Of a stretch of DNA of 64,000 nt, positions 50,889-59,584 are shown piece by piece. Location of the stretch: NCBI RefSeq assembly GCF_000769405.2, contig NZ_CP053439.1:3952501-4016500 (forward strand), in the 5' to 3' direction. The position numbers and the translations under genes are program-made. This DNA is from Rhizobium brockwellii. Its GTDB lineage: Bacteria; Pseudomonadota; Alphaproteobacteria; Rhizobiales; Rhizobiaceae. The first letter of the stretch is position 1. Each line of letters begins with the position of its first letter. Under the pieces are notes generated by a model. It did no database searches, was not told the origin of the DNA, and was given only the letters and a program-made list of their open reading frames with translations.

Positions 50889-50960
50889 ATTCCAGGCCGA
50901 AACGGCCTGGAATCTGAATCGTGATCTCAATCAAAGAATTGGAGCATGATTTCGCTCCAA
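50889..50960. repeat. Intergenic double hairpin, element C
   Basis: Two neighbouring perfect inverted repeats: ATTCCAGGCCG-AAA-CGGCCTGGAAT (50889-50913, 11-bp stem) and TTGGAGC-ATGATTTC-GCTCCAA (50939-50960, 7-bp stem). They lie between the convergent TIGR02302 and response-regulator genes. No U-run follows the first, so they may be a repeat rather than a terminator. Confidence 0.65.
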
Positions 50961-50984
50961 ATCACGCCTTTTGGTATGCTGGTT

Positions 50985-51344
50985 CTAAGCGACAAGCGCT
51001 CGGGCGACAGCCTTGCGGATCTCGGGAAGCGCGAATGGTTTGGCGACGACATCGATGATCTTTTCGGCAAGATCGTCGGCCCGTTCGCGCTGTTCGGCAT
51101 AGCCGGTCATCAGCAGGATTTTCAAACCAGGAAAAGCGTCTTTTGCCTGATGGGCGAGTTCAATGCCGTCCATCACCGGCATGCGGATATCTGAAAGCAG
51201 CAGATCGTAGACCCCGTCTTTGAGCTTCTCCAAGCCCTCGGCCCCATCGGCCGCCTCATCGGTCTCGTGGCCATCAAGCCGCAGGGCCCGGGCCACGAAG
51301 GACCGCAGGGAGTCCTCGTCTTCCGTAATCAGAATTCTTGCCAT
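50985..51344 (-). CDS. Single-domain response regulator, CpdR-like
   Basis: 119 residues from the ATG at 51344; an in-frame extension lacks support. A receiver domain alone: acidic Glu 8-Asp 9-Glu 10, phospho-acceptor Asp 52 (LLLSDIRMPVMDG), Thr 80 and Lys 102. The opening MARILITEDEDSLRSFVARAL resembles CpdR, which delivers CtrA and other substrates to ClpXP when unphosphorylated. No kinase gene is adjacent. Assignment to CpdR is by resemblance. Confidence 0.85.
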   Translation of the reverse strand: MARILITEDEDSLRSFVARALRLDGHETDEAADGAEGLEKLKDGVYDLLLSDIRMPVMDGIELAHQAKDAFPGLKILLMTGYAEQRERADDLAEKIIDVVAKPFALPEIRKAVARALVA

Positions 51345-51512
51345 ATGTGCATCGCTCCGTATCAGCCCCGCGACGGAAATCACCAGACTTTCCTTTTCGA
51401 TCGGTAAAGATGGTGAAGCGATGGACGAGATGGTTAACAACCCGTCTCGAACGGCAAAGTAGCGCAACGGGTCTTTCAGACGCGCAAAAGCACTGTAACA
51501 CTTTGCAGTCGC

Positions 51513-52055
51513 TCAGGCGTCCCCGGTCACCACGCCGACAAAGGGCAGTTCACGAAAGGCATAGGCGACATCCATGCCATAGCCGACGACAAAATAGTCG
51601 GGGCATTCGAAGCCGACATAATCAGCCTCCAGCTTTTCCTTGCGCTTGACGCGCTTGTCGAGCAGCACGGCGATCGTGACGTTGCGCGCACCACGCTCGA
51701 AGAGCAGTTCCTTGGCAAAGAGCAGCGTCCGGCCGGATTCAAGGATATCGTCGATCAGCAGGACGTCGCGGCCATGCACGTCGCTGTCGATATCCTTGAC
51801 GATGCGCACGCCCTGAGAAACCGTACCGATGCCGTAGCTCGACAGCGTGATGAACTCGACCTCCGGGGCAAGCCCGCTATCATGCAGCGCGCGGATCAGG
51901 TCGGCGGCGAAGATGAAGGAGCCCTTCAGCACGGCGATGACGAGCAGGTCCTTGGTCGGGCCGCTGGCGATCTCCCGCGCCATCGAATGATTGCGCTCGG
52001 CGATCTGCTCGGCGGTGAAGAGCGGCTCGATGTTTTTTCCGCGCACGACAGGCAT
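51513..52055 (-). CDS. hpt: Hypoxanthine phosphoribosyltransferase
   Basis: Salvages hypoxanthine and guanine with PRPP. 180 residues from the ATG at 52055, which has GGAG upstream; an ATG five codons earlier lacks one. The PRPP loop VLLIDDILESGRT is at 98-110. The first flexible loop LSSYGIGTVSQG lies at 71-82. Located between the receiver gene and a membrane protein gene; no sign of co-transcription beyond strand. Confidence 0.95.
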   Translation of the reverse strand: MPVVRGKNIEPLFTAEQIAERNHSMAREIASGPTKDLLVIAVLKGSFIFAADLIRALHDSGLAPEVEFITLSSYGIGTVSQGVRIVKDIDSDVHGRDVLLIDDILESGRTLLFAKELLFERGARNVTIAVLLDKRVKRKEKLEADYVGFECPDYFVVGYGMDVAYAFRELPFVGVVTGDA

Positions 52056-52184
52056 AAGGGCTTGCTCCATGAAAAAGAAGGTAAGCCGTTAGCACATATG
52101 CGAGCTTGAAACAGCCTCGCCGACTATGAAATTAGCGCGATTGGCGCGACCTGTGGCGCGAAAGTCGGCCCATCCCGTGTCCTG

Positions 52185-52847
52185 TTACGTCTGTGGCAGG
52201 AAGGAAAGCCGGACCTCCGGCATTTTTCCGCCGGCATGCTGGACGCGAGCCGAGAAGCCCCGGCTTTGGCCGCCATAGATCACATCGGCCGGCGGGTTGA
52301 TGACGATGCTTGCGGTCAGCCGCTCGTCGGTCACGAGATCGGCGCGGATCGGATGCACCGTCTGCGTCGTGCCGCTGTCGTTTTCGATGATGCCGTTGAT
52401 GACCAGCACGCGCATGCCGTTCGCATCACGCGGCGTCACGGTGACATGGGTGAAATGCAGCGACGCTCCGGACGTGGCTCGCTCGCCGGAAAGGCCGGAA
52501 AAACCACCTGTTAGCCCGAAGACAAGCACGACGAGCGCCAGCACCAGCGCTGCGAAGCTCTGCATCGATGCGCGCTGCAGCCAGGATTCCACGGTCTGCA
52601 GAAAGGAAGCAGCCATTGCCGGCATGAACGGCGGCTGTGCAGCGTTTGCGGCAGCAGCCATGCGCTTGCGGTTGTCGTTATAGGTCCTTGCATTGAATTC
52701 CCTGGGCCGAACTTTGCCGAGGGTGACGAATTCGGCGTCGGAGATATCGGCAGGACGCGCCGAGCGGTACTGACGGTTGACAGGTTCCGGCGGCAGGAAA
52801 TCGTAGGCCTGGCCCGGCGTCCGGCGACTGAAGGAGGATGCTTCCAT
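52185..52847 (-). CDS. Membrane protein with DUF3426-like C-terminal domain, next to ftsE
   Basis: 220 residues from the ATG at 52847, preceded by GAGG. One transmembrane helix (about 102-122, LVLALVVLVFGLTGGFSGL). The outer part (FTHVTVTPRDANGMRVLVINGIIENDSGTTQ) is a DUF3426-like beta domain, seen in the alphaproteobacterial zinc-ribbon proteins that sit beside ftsE. Here the usual N-terminal CxxC zinc ribbon is missing. Divergent from ftsE, so possibly tied to division or the envelope, but this is inference. Confidence 0.75.
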   Translation of the reverse strand: MEASSFSRRTPGQAYDFLPPEPVNRQYRSARPADISDAEFVTLGKVRPREFNARTYNDNRKRMAAAANAAQPPFMPAMAASFLQTVESWLQRASMQSFAALVLALVVLVFGLTGGFSGLSGERATSGASLHFTHVTVTPRDANGMRVLVINGIIENDSGTTQTVHPIRADLVTDERLTASIVINPPADVIYGGQSRGFSARVQHAGGKMPEVRLSFLPQT

Positions 52848-52985
52848 GGTGGCTGCCTCGCAGATGTCCACATGGTTTCGCTGCCAGAGGAAATCTTGGC
52901 ATTGAAACGAATCCTGCTCAGTCGTAAATTTTAATGGTTAATGCTTCGCAAAGATCGCCATCAAACGGGCGTCTTTCCAGCAAAA

Positions 52986-53001
52986 TTTACCGGCTGTTAA
53001 C
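52986..53001 (+). promoter_or_regulatory. CtrA-like half-palindrome upstream of ftsE
   Basis: TTTA-N7-TTAAC (52986-53001), one mismatch from the CtrA consensus TTAA-N7-TTAAC. It lies 53 nt before the proposed ftsE start. Further TTAA elements lie nearby (TTAATGGTTAA at 52930-52940 and GGTTAAC at 53008-53014). Confidence 0.4.
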
Positions 53002-53053
53002 GGTGTTGGTTAACAAGTCGTGCGGTGAAACCCACAACAGACTGAGTTGCCCG

Positions 53054-53713
53054 TTGATCCACTTCGAGAATGTCGGTTTGCGCTATGGCATGGGCCCGGA
53101 AATCCTCCGGGACCTGACCTTCGACATTCCGAAGAAATCCTTTCAGTTCCTGACGGGTCCATCGGGCGCCGGCAAGACGTCGCTGTTGCGGATGCTTTTC
53201 ATGTCGCTTCAGCCGACACGCGGCCTGATCCGCATGTTCGGGCGCGACATTTCCGAAATCCCCCGCCCCGAACTGCCGCTTCTCCGCCGCCGCGTCGGCA
53301 TCGTCTTCCAGGATTTCCGCCTCCTCGACCATCTGACCACCTATGAGAATGTCGCTTTGCCCTTACGGGTGCGGGGCAAGGATGAGAGCTCCTACAAGAC
53401 CGACGTCCTGGAACTCTTGAAATGGGTCGGTCTTGGCGAACGCATCAACGTGCTGCCGCCCGTGCTCTCCGGCGGCGAGAAGCAGCGCGCCGCAATCGCC
53501 CGGGCGCTGATGGACCGGCCGGAAGTGCTGCTGGCCGACGAACCCACAGGCAATGTCGACCCGCCGATGGCCAAGCGCCTGCTCAATCTTTTCCTCGAGC
53601 TGAACCGCCTCGGCACGGCGGTGGTGATCGCCACGCATGACCTGGCGCTGATGGAGCAGGTGGAAGCCCGCCGCATGATCCTCTCAGAGGGGCATCTCGA
53701 TATTTATGACTGA
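53054..53713 (+). CDS. ftsE: Cell division ATP-binding protein FtsE
   Basis: ABC ATPase that with FtsX controls peptidoglycan hydrolysis at the septum. 219 residues from a TTG at 53054, where the family N-terminus (IHFENVGLRYG) begins; a longer frame to 52934 exists, and GTG 53003 is another option. Walker A GPSGAGKT is at 35-42, then signature LSGGE and Walker B VLLADEPTGN. ftsX overlaps by 8 nt. Confidence 0.94.
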   Translation: MIHFENVGLRYGMGPEILRDLTFDIPKKSFQFLTGPSGAGKTSLLRMLFMSLQPTRGLIRMFGRDISEIPRPELPLLRRRVGIVFQDFRLLDHLTTYENVALPLRVRGKDESSYKTDVLELLKWVGLGERINVLPPVLSGGEKQRAAIARALMDRPEVLLADEPTGNVDPPMAKRLLNLFLELNRLGTAVVIATHDLALMEQVEARRMILSEGHLDIYD

Positions 53714-54719
53714 GCCCTCGTCCAGAAACCCCGAAAAAGCATCTGCCAAGACCCAGCAGAAGCGGCCGGAATTGCGCGTGCGCCCGACCGCGCCGATCCT
53801 GCCGCCTTCCAATATCCAGGGCAGTGCGTTGATGGTGGTGATATCGATCATGGCCTTTCTCGCCTGCCTGACGCTCGGCGGCGTCAGCATGGTGCGCTCG
53901 ACGGCGGCCAGCTGGGAGAGCCAGATTTCGCGCGAGATCACCATTCAGATCAAGCCGGACGACAATCTCGACATGGAAAAGGCGCTGTCCCAGGCGCGCG
54001 ACCTGGCGCTGACTTTCGTCGGCACCAAAAGCGGCCAGATCGTCGACGAGGCGGCGACCGCTCGCCTGCTAGAACCCTGGCTCGGCCCCGGTCTCGATCT
54101 CAAGGATCTGCCCGTTCCCCGCCTCGTCATCATCACCATCGATGAGAGCAATCCGCCGGATTTCGATTCGATGCGGGCGCTGCTCAAGGACAGTATCCCG
54201 CAGGCCAGCCTCGACGATCACCGCACCTGGGTTGATCGGCTGGTGTCCATGGCGCACACGACTGTGATGATCGGCACCGGCATCCTGCTCCTGGTTTTCA
54301 CGGCGATGGTGCTCACCGTCGTCTTCGCCACGCGCGGCGCGCTGTCGGGCAATCGTCACGTCGTCGAAGTCCTGCATTTCGTCGGCGCCGAAAGCTCCTT
54401 CGTCGCCACCGAATTCCAGAAGCATTTCCTGAAGATCAGCCTCAAGGGCTCGGCGATCGGCAGCGCGCTTGCCGCTCTCTTCTTCGCCACCGCCGGTTTC
54501 TGGCAGAGCCGCACCCTCGCCACCCCGGAAACGGACCAGGCGACCGCGCTCTTCGGCACCTTCTCCGTCGGCGTGCTCGGTTATGCCGGCATCTTCGCGA
54601 CGATGATCGTCATAGCGCTCCTCACCACCTTCACCGCGCGGCTGACCGTCATGCGGACGATCTACGAAATCGATACGCTACGCTCGGACCCGACACGCAC
54701 CGATGGCATCGGAAGTTGA
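53706..54719 (+). CDS. ftsX: Cell division protein FtsX
   Basis: Membrane partner of FtsE. 337 residues; a cytosolic N-terminus (1-38), four helices (about 40-62, 195-215, 250-270, 295-315) and a large periplasmic loop between the first two that in other bacteria binds EnvC or amidase activators. Starts by overlapping ftsE by 8 nt (translational coupling). The sequence of the loop is typically poorly conserved. ydcF follows on the same strand 67 nt on. Confidence 0.94.
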   Translation: MTEPSSRNPEKASAKTQQKRPELRVRPTAPILPPSNIQGSALMVVISIMAFLACLTLGGVSMVRSTAASWESQISREITIQIKPDDNLDMEKALSQARDLALTFVGTKSGQIVDEAATARLLEPWLGPGLDLKDLPVPRLVIITIDESNPPDFDSMRALLKDSIPQASLDDHRTWVDRLVSMAHTTVMIGTGILLLVFTAMVLTVVFATRGALSGNRHVVEVLHFVGAESSFVATEFQKHFLKISLKGSAIGSALAALFFATAGFWQSRTLATPETDQATALFGTFSVGVLGYAGIFATMIVIALLTTFTARLTVMRTIYEIDTLRSDPTRTDGIGS

Positions 54720-54786
54720 TCGTGACCGTGCCCTTTTGCCATGAAAGCGTCTGTTCCGCGCCGCAATCAGCGTATAATCACGATTC

Positions 54787-55503
54787 ATGACCATGGGAGA
54801 TACGACACCCAACCCGATTCATCAGGACCCGGAGCTTGATCGCCCGGTGGGTCTGCCGCCGCGGCGCGGGCCGATCCGCCGCCTGCTGCGCTGGGGCGGC
54901 TTTGGCTGCCTGCTGGCAATCGCCCTGGTGTTCGGCGGTTTTCTGCGTTTTGCCGATTCGGTGACGACACTCAGGCCGCCGGCCGAGCCGAAAGCGGATG
55001 CGATCGTGGTCCTGACGGGTGGTTACCAGCGCATCGACCAGGCCGTGGAGCTGCTGCAGAAGGGTGCCGGCAAGCGCTTGCTCATCTCCGGCGTCCACCC
55101 GACGACGACGCCGGCACAGATCCGCAAGATGACGCAGGGTTCGGCCGATCTCTTCTCCTGCTGTGTCGATATCGGCTACGATGCGATCGACACGATCGGC
55201 AATGCCGAGGAGGCTTCGAACTGGATCCACGCCAAGGGATACCGGAGCGTTCTGATCGTCACCAACAATTACCACATGCCGCGAAGCCTTGCCGAACTCT
55301 CCTATGTCGATCCCGACATCGAGTTCATCGCTTATCCCGTGGTCAATTCGGATTTGAAGAGCCGCAACTGGTTCACCGATCCGAATGCGATGCGCGTCAT
55401 GCTGGCCGAATATGTGAAAGTGCTGCTGACCGGCGCCCGCAACATCACCGGCTTCGGCCGCCACACCGGGCTGCGCTCGGCAAACGCGTCCGGCCAGGAA
55501 TAA
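54787..55503 (+). CDS. YdcF family protein (DUF218)
   Basis: 238 residues. A membrane anchor lies near residues 38-56 (GGFGCLLAIALVFGGFLRFA). The DUF218 domain (about 68-205) has the family marks DAIVVLTGGYQRIDQAVELL, LISGVHP, and TNNYHMPRSLAEL. Such proteins (E. coli ElyC, SanA) act in envelope integrity; the reaction is unknown. ftsX is upstream, plsC downstream, on one strand. The ATG at 54787 is followed by another at 54793. Confidence 0.85.
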   Translation: MTMGDTTPNPIHQDPELDRPVGLPPRRGPIRRLLRWGGFGCLLAIALVFGGFLRFADSVTTLRPPAEPKADAIVVLTGGYQRIDQAVELLQKGAGKRLLISGVHPTTTPAQIRKMTQGSADLFSCCVDIGYDAIDTIGNAEEASNWIHAKGYRSVLIVTNNYHMPRSLAELSYVDPDIEFIAYPVVNSDLKSRNWFTDPNAMRVMLAEYVKVLLTGARNITGFGRHTGLRSANASGQE

Positions 55504-55755
55504 AGCACCGCGCTTCGATAGGACGCGCAAGTACGGTCCATCACTTTGAAAGTTGCGCATAATTCCTTCCGAAAATCGACTCCGACTTTCGGGGTCATGC
55601 TCTATCTTCTTGTTTTTGCGCAATTCCGGACGCAAAACTGCTGCGCAGTTTTGCTGGAATTGCTTCCGGCTTTTACATCGAGGCGTCATCAAATGCTTTT
55701 TATGGCGGGCAATATCGTGTAGGCCGGTCGCGTGAGCATGCCTCGGGAAAGTTTC
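55504..55755. repeat. Repeat-filled gap ydcF-plsC (elements D' and D)
   Basis: About 250 bases carrying two intergenic elements. D' (about 55554-55603) has stem CCGAAA/TTTCGG (55569-55574, 55587-55592). D (55620-55663) has outer arm GCAATTCC/GGAATTGC and inner arm GCAAAAC/GTTTTGC. D is built like copies A and B but with its own arms. Both recall common Rhizobium intergenic palindromes. Any plsC promoter must lie within or after them. Confidence 0.7.
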
Positions 55756-56553
55756 ATGATCGCCCTGCGTTCCGTTCTCTTCAACACGATCTTCTACGCC
55801 AACCTCATCATCCGGATGATCGTGTTCTCGCCCTACTATTTTGTCGTGCCGCGCAAGATCGCCTATGCGATCCCGAAGAACTGGGCGCGCTCCAACCACT
55901 GGCTGATGCGGGTGATCGTCGGCACCACCTTCGAGATCGAGGGGCTGGAGAACCTGCCTGATGGCAGTTACATCCTGGCCCCGAAGCATCAGTCCTTCTG
56001 GGATACCTACGCACTGCTGCCCTGGCTGAAGGATCCCGTCTACATCCTGAAGCGCGAACTCATGTGGATTCCGCTCTTCGGCTGGTATGCGAAGAAACAG
56101 CGCATGATCCCGGTCGATCGCGGCGCCCGCGGCAAGGTGATGGTGGAAGTACTGAAACGCACGAAGGAGGAGCTTTCGACCGGGCGCCAGCTCATCATCT
56201 ATCCCGAGGGCACCCGCCGCCCGCCGGGCGCGGAACCGGTCTATAAATACGGCATCGCCCGCATGTACCGTGACCTTAACCTCCCCGTCGTGCCGGTCGC
56301 CATGCATCCCGGCCTCTTCTGGCCGCGGCGGAGCATTCGACGTTATCCCGGCCATTTCAAGGTGAGGATCCTGCCGCCGATCATGCCGGGAATGGATCCG
56401 GACGCCTTTTTCGCCCATCTGATCGAGGTATCGGAGCGGGCGAGCGACGAGCTTCTGCTCGAGACCGTCGCGCAAAATCCGCATCTGCCGCTCCCGCCGA
56501 CGGCGGTCGAAAAACTGGTCGAGCTGCGCAAGCTGAACGCGGCCACTGGCTGA
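55756..56553 (+). CDS. plsC: 1-acyl-sn-glycerol-3-phosphate acyltransferase
   Basis: Makes phosphatidic acid from lysophosphatidic acid at the inner membrane. 265 residues from the ATG at 55756, with GGGAAAG before it; GTG 55732 and ATG 55738 are alternatives. One helix near residues 10-30. The HX4D catalytic motif HQSFWD is at 78-83, and the glycerol-phosphate-binding PEGTR at 150-154. Converges with the chaC gene, with stops 2 nt apart. Confidence 0.94.
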   Translation: MIALRSVLFNTIFYANLIIRMIVFSPYYFVVPRKIAYAIPKNWARSNHWLMRVIVGTTFEIEGLENLPDGSYILAPKHQSFWDTYALLPWLKDPVYILKRELMWIPLFGWYAKKQRMIPVDRGARGKVMVEVLKRTKEELSTGRQLIIYPEGTRRPPGAEPVYKYGIARMYRDLNLPVVPVAMHPGLFWPRRSIRRYPGHFKVRILPPIMPGMDPDAFFAHLIEVSERASDELLLETVAQNPHLPLPPTAVEKLVELRKLNAATG

Positions 56554-56555
56554 GA

Positions 56556-57086
56556 TCAGGCGGCGCGCAGCCGCTCCACTTCGTTGACGACCTGCTCCAG
56601 CCAATGGTCGCGAATGCCCATCTGCTTCAGATGCGCAAGCGTATTGAAGACATAGGCATCATTCGGACCTGACTGGCCGTTTGCTTCGTTCACCACCCGT
56701 GCCGCCGCAAGCGCATCGAGCGCGCCGGCATATTGCTCATGCTGACGATCGGTGATGTAGGCGACCGCCTCCACCCGGCGCCGGCCGGCAAGCTGCAGCC
56801 GCACCCGGCGCTCCAGGTAGACATTGGTGACCAGCTCGCGGGCGCGGAGATAATCGATCACCTCATCCCATTTTTCCGGCGAAATGCGGAAAGCCATGCC
56901 GCGGCAGGCGCCACCCCTGTCGAGGCCGAGAACCAGGCCCGGATTGTCGCGGGTGCCGCGATGGACAAAGGAGCGGACGCAGAGCGAGCGCCTGTAACCG
57001 TAGACCAGGGCCTCTGCCCGCTCCATGAACTCGAAGCCCGGATTCCACATCAGCGAACCGTAGCCAAATACCCAAAATTCGTCCAT
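56556..57086 (-). CDS. ChaC-like gamma-glutamylcyclotransferase
   Basis: 176 residues from the ATG at 57086; GTG 57110 is possible. The GGCT fold opens WVFGYGSLMWNPGF with YGSL at 9-12, as in ChaC proteins that split glutathione to Cys-Gly and 5-oxoproline. The probable catalytic Glu lies in DYLRARELVTNVYLERR (around residue 95). Head-to-head with the DUF2125 gene (51 bp apart). Bacterial members have little experimental work. Confidence 0.9.
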   Translation of the reverse strand: MDEFWVFGYGSLMWNPGFEFMERAEALVYGYRRSLCVRSFVHRGTRDNPGLVLGLDRGGACRGMAFRISPEKWDEVIDYLRARELVTNVYLERRVRLQLAGRRRVEAVAYITDRQHEQYAGALDALAAARVVNEANGQSGPNDAYVFNTLAHLKQMGIRDHWLEQVVNEVERLRAA

Positions 57087-57137
57087 ATCGCACGCCAGAC
57101 CGGGAATCACATTTGCGATTCACCATTGGAGAACATC

Positions 57138-58139
57138 ATGGCAGCGTCAAGCCAATCCGGCAGCGGTAAGAAATTCTGGTTGCTGGGTGGGGGCGTCCTC
57201 CTGGTGATGGCGCTTTATACCGGCGGCTGGTTTTATGCGGCCTCAGCGCTGAAGACCACGGTGCTGAAAGCGATCGCGCCGCGCGACCAGGCAGGCGTCA
57301 GCGGCGAATGCTCCAATATCGAATTCCGCGGCTATCCCTTCCGGATCGGCCTGTTCTGCTCCAAGATCGACGTCGACGACAATGTCAACGGCGTCTCCGC
57401 CACCTTCGGCGCGCTGCGCTCGGCAGCACAGGTCTACGCACCCGGCAATATCGTCTGGGAACTCGATTCGCCGGCAGAGATCCGCACCAGCAACGGACTT
57501 TCGATCTCGGCCCAATGGACGAACCTGCAGGCGAGCCTTGCGACGAGGCTGCAGGGCGTCGACCGCAGCTCGACGGTCATCGAGGGTCTGAAGGCGATGG
57601 CCGTCTCTTCCTACACCGGCCAGACCATGAGCTTCGATGCCGCTCGCACCGAAATCCATCTGCGGCAGAACGGCGCCGATCTGGATGGTGCAATCTCCGT
57701 GCAGGACGCCAACACGGCGATCAAGGACTGGCCGCAAATCTTCCCGAAATTCTCGGCGAGCATCGATCTGACCGTCGCCGGCAAGGCCGGCCTGATCGAC
57801 GGCAGTGACCGGAACGGCCTCAATGGCGCCACCGGTGAACTGCGCCGCATCGTCGCCGACATCGGCGACGGCAAGGTGATGACGCTGACCGGCCCCTTCT
57901 CCTTCGACGAGCAGGGCTTCCTTTCGGGAAAATTCAAACTGGAGATCGAACGGCTCGGCCCCTGGGGCGACAGCCTGAAACAGGCCTTTCCCGATATCGC
58001 CTCAAGCGTCAACACGGCGACGAAGCTGCTGAAGTCGCTTGCCGGCGGCAGCGACAAGGTCTCTGTCGATCTCGTCGTCAATCGTGGCAATGCCACCGTC
58101 AGCGGTTTCATCCCGCTCGGCCGGATTCCGCCGATCTGA
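57138..58139 (+). CDS. DUF2125 family protein
   Basis: 333 residues from the ATG at 57138, which has TTGGAGA upstream; a longer frame covers the opposite strand of chaC. One N-terminal helix (about 13-33, WLLGGGVLLVMALYTGGWF), then a periplasmic beta-rich domain (SGECSNIEFRGYPFRIGLFC at about 55-75). Conserved in Alphaproteobacteria, function unknown. The stop codon overlaps the start of repeat copy B. Confidence 0.88.
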   Translation: MAASSQSGSGKKFWLLGGGVLLVMALYTGGWFYAASALKTTVLKAIAPRDQAGVSGECSNIEFRGYPFRIGLFCSKIDVDDNVNGVSATFGALRSAAQVYAPGNIVWELDSPAEIRTSNGLSISAQWTNLQASLATRLQGVDRSSTVIEGLKAMAVSSYTGQTMSFDAARTEIHLRQNGADLDGAISVQDANTAIKDWPQIFPKFSASIDLTVAGKAGLIDGSDRNGLNGATGELRRIVADIGDGKVMTLTGPFSFDEQGFLSGKFKLEIERLGPWGDSLKQAFPDIASSVNTATKLLKSLAGGSDKVSVDLVVNRGNATVSGFIPLGRIPPI

Positions 58140-58187
58140 TGCATCTCGCCCAAAAGTGTCCAGCGGTTTTGGGATAACGGGATGCAT
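58139..58187. repeat. Two-arm palindromic intergenic element, copy B
   Basis: The outer arm ATGCATCTCG (58139-58148) pairs with CGGGATGCAT (58178-58187), one G-T pair. The inner arm CCCAAAA (58149-58155) pairs with TTTTGGG (58167-58173), loop GTGTCCAGCGG. The loop is nearly that of copy A, but the arms are different, each self-complementary. Confidence 0.75.
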
Positions 58188-58195
58188 AGGAAATA

Positions 58196-58238
58196 GAAAA
58201 GGCCTGAAGCGCGTCGCATGACGCGATGCGCTTCAGGC
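58196..58238 (-). terminator. Terminator of the hisC-tyrC-GNAT operon
   Basis: GCCTGAAGCGC (58202-58212) and GCGCTTCAGGC (58228-58238), a perfect 11-bp stem with a 15-nt loop that can itself fold. On the minus strand it is followed by CTTTTCTATTT. The stop codon of the GNAT gene lies inside the stem. Confidence 0.75.
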
Positions 58239-58652
58239 TATTCGCTTGATGAAGAAGACTTCCGGGACCGATTGCAGGCCGGGCAATTCGATCGCGCCGG
58301 TTTCGGAAAATCCGTTGCGGCGATGCCAGTCCTGGGGCCGGCTTTCGTCGCATTCGCTCGACGTCATCAGCAGGCGGGCGCCGTCGTCGCGCATGGCTTC
58401 TTCCCAGGCGAGAAACAGCGCCGTGCCGACGCCCGACCAGCGGTGGCCGGGCAAGACGCGGATCATTTCCATATAGGGAACCCTGCCCCAGAAGCGGGAG
58501 AAGCGCAGGAAGCCGACGATCTCGTCGGCCTCTCTGGCAACCAGATATTCGCCGAGCGCGACGCAGCGCGATACCCATGCCTCACCGGCGCTGCCATCCT
58601 CGCGCACCAGCCAGTCGATATCAGCCTGGCTCGCGTTTGCCACCTCCACCAT
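58233..58652 (-). CDS. GNAT family N-acetyltransferase
   Basis: 139 residues from the ATG at 58652, 8 nt after the tyrC stop; longer frames lie within tyrC. Acetyl-CoA site around LPGHRWSGVGTALFLAWEE, and the ending SRPQDWHRRNGF is standard. Substrate unknown. It is the last gene before the strong terminator. Confidence 0.87.
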   Translation of the reverse strand: MVEVANASQADIDWLVREDGSAGEAWVSRCVALGEYLVAREADEIVGFLRFSRFWGRVPYMEMIRVLPGHRWSGVGTALFLAWEEAMRDDGARLLMTSSECDESRPQDWHRRNGFSETGAIELPGLQSVPEVFFIKRIA

Positions 58653-58660
58653 CGCGGTGG

Positions 58661-59584
58661 CTACTTCTTGTCCAGCGCGTGCCGGCCGAAATCCGGCGCG
58701 TCGACATCCTGGCCGGCCTGGACGATCGAACGGCGGATGGCGCGCGTGCGGGTGAAGAGTTCGAAAATCTTGTCGCCCTCGCCCCAACGGATGGCGCGCT
58801 GCAGATAGGCGAGATCCTCCGAGAAGCGCGCCAGCATTTCGAGGATCGCATCGCGGTTATGCAGGCAGACGTCGCGCCACATCGTCGGGTCGGAGGCAGC
58901 AAGGCGGGTGAAATCGCGAAAGCCCGAGGCGGAATATTTGATGACTTCCGTTTCCGTCACCGTCTCCAGATCGTCGGCAGTGCCGACGATATTGTAGGCG
59001 ATGATATGCGGCAGGTGCGAGACGATGGCGAGCACCTTGTCGTGATGCTCGGCATCCATTTCGTCGACCTTCGAGCCCAGCGCTTCCCAGAAGCTGCGCA
59101 GCCGCTTCAGCGCCGTCTCGTCGGTGCCTGCGACCGGCGTGAAGATGCACCAGCGGCCTTCGAAGAGGCCGGGAAAGCCCGCATCCGGGCCGGATTTTTC
59201 GGTGCCGGCCAGCGGATGACCGGGGATGAAATGCACATTATCAGGCATATGCGGCAGCATCTGCGCAATGACAGAAGCCTTTGTCGAACCGACATCGGTG
59301 ACGATGGCCCCCGGCTTCAGGCTTGCCGAGATCTCCTTCGCCACACTTTCCGAAGCGCCGACCGGCACCGAGACGATCACCAGATCGGCATCCTTGACGG
59401 CATCCTGCGACGACGTCGTGTAGCTGTCGCCGAGACCGAGTTCTTCCGCGCGCTTCAGCGTATCGGGGCTGCGCGTGGCGACGACGATCTCCGTTGCAAG
59501 ACCAAGCCGTCTGATATCGTAGGCAAGCGAAGAGCCGATCAGGCCGATGCCGATCAGCGCGATCCGATCGAACTGCACGCTCAT
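58661..59584 (-). CDS. tyrC: Prephenate/arogenate dehydrogenase
   Basis: Oxidative decarboxylation in tyrosine synthesis. 307 residues from the ATG at 59584, which overlaps the hisC stop as ATGA. The NAD loop [13 protein letters not shown] is at 9-21 and [14 protein letters not shown] carries the conserved substrate-binding His (about residue 130). Small monofunctional type with no chorismate mutase or ACT domain, so probably little feedback control. Coupled to an aminotransferase upstream, matching a tyrosine or phenylalanine branch. Confidence 0.94.
   Translation of the reverse strand: MSVQFDRIALIGIGLIGSSLAYDIRRLGLATEIVVATRSPDTLKRAEELGLGDSYTTSSQDAVKDADLVIVSVPVGASESVAKEISASLKPGAIVTDVGSTKASVIAQMLPHMPDNVHFIPGHPLAGTEKSGPDAGFPGLFEGRWCIFTPVAGTDETALKRLRSFWEALGSKVDEMDAEHHDKVLAIVSHLPHIIAYNIVGTADDLETVTETEVIKYSASGFRDFTRLAASDPTMWRDVCLHNRDAILEMLARFSEDLAYLQRAIRWGEGDKIFELFTRTRAIRRSIVQAGQDVDAPDFGRHALDKK

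Noticed and set aside
54778..56604. A 608-codon minus-strand frame opposite ydcF and plsC
   Set aside because: Spans a repeat-filled intergenic gap and two real genes; no start signal or domain.
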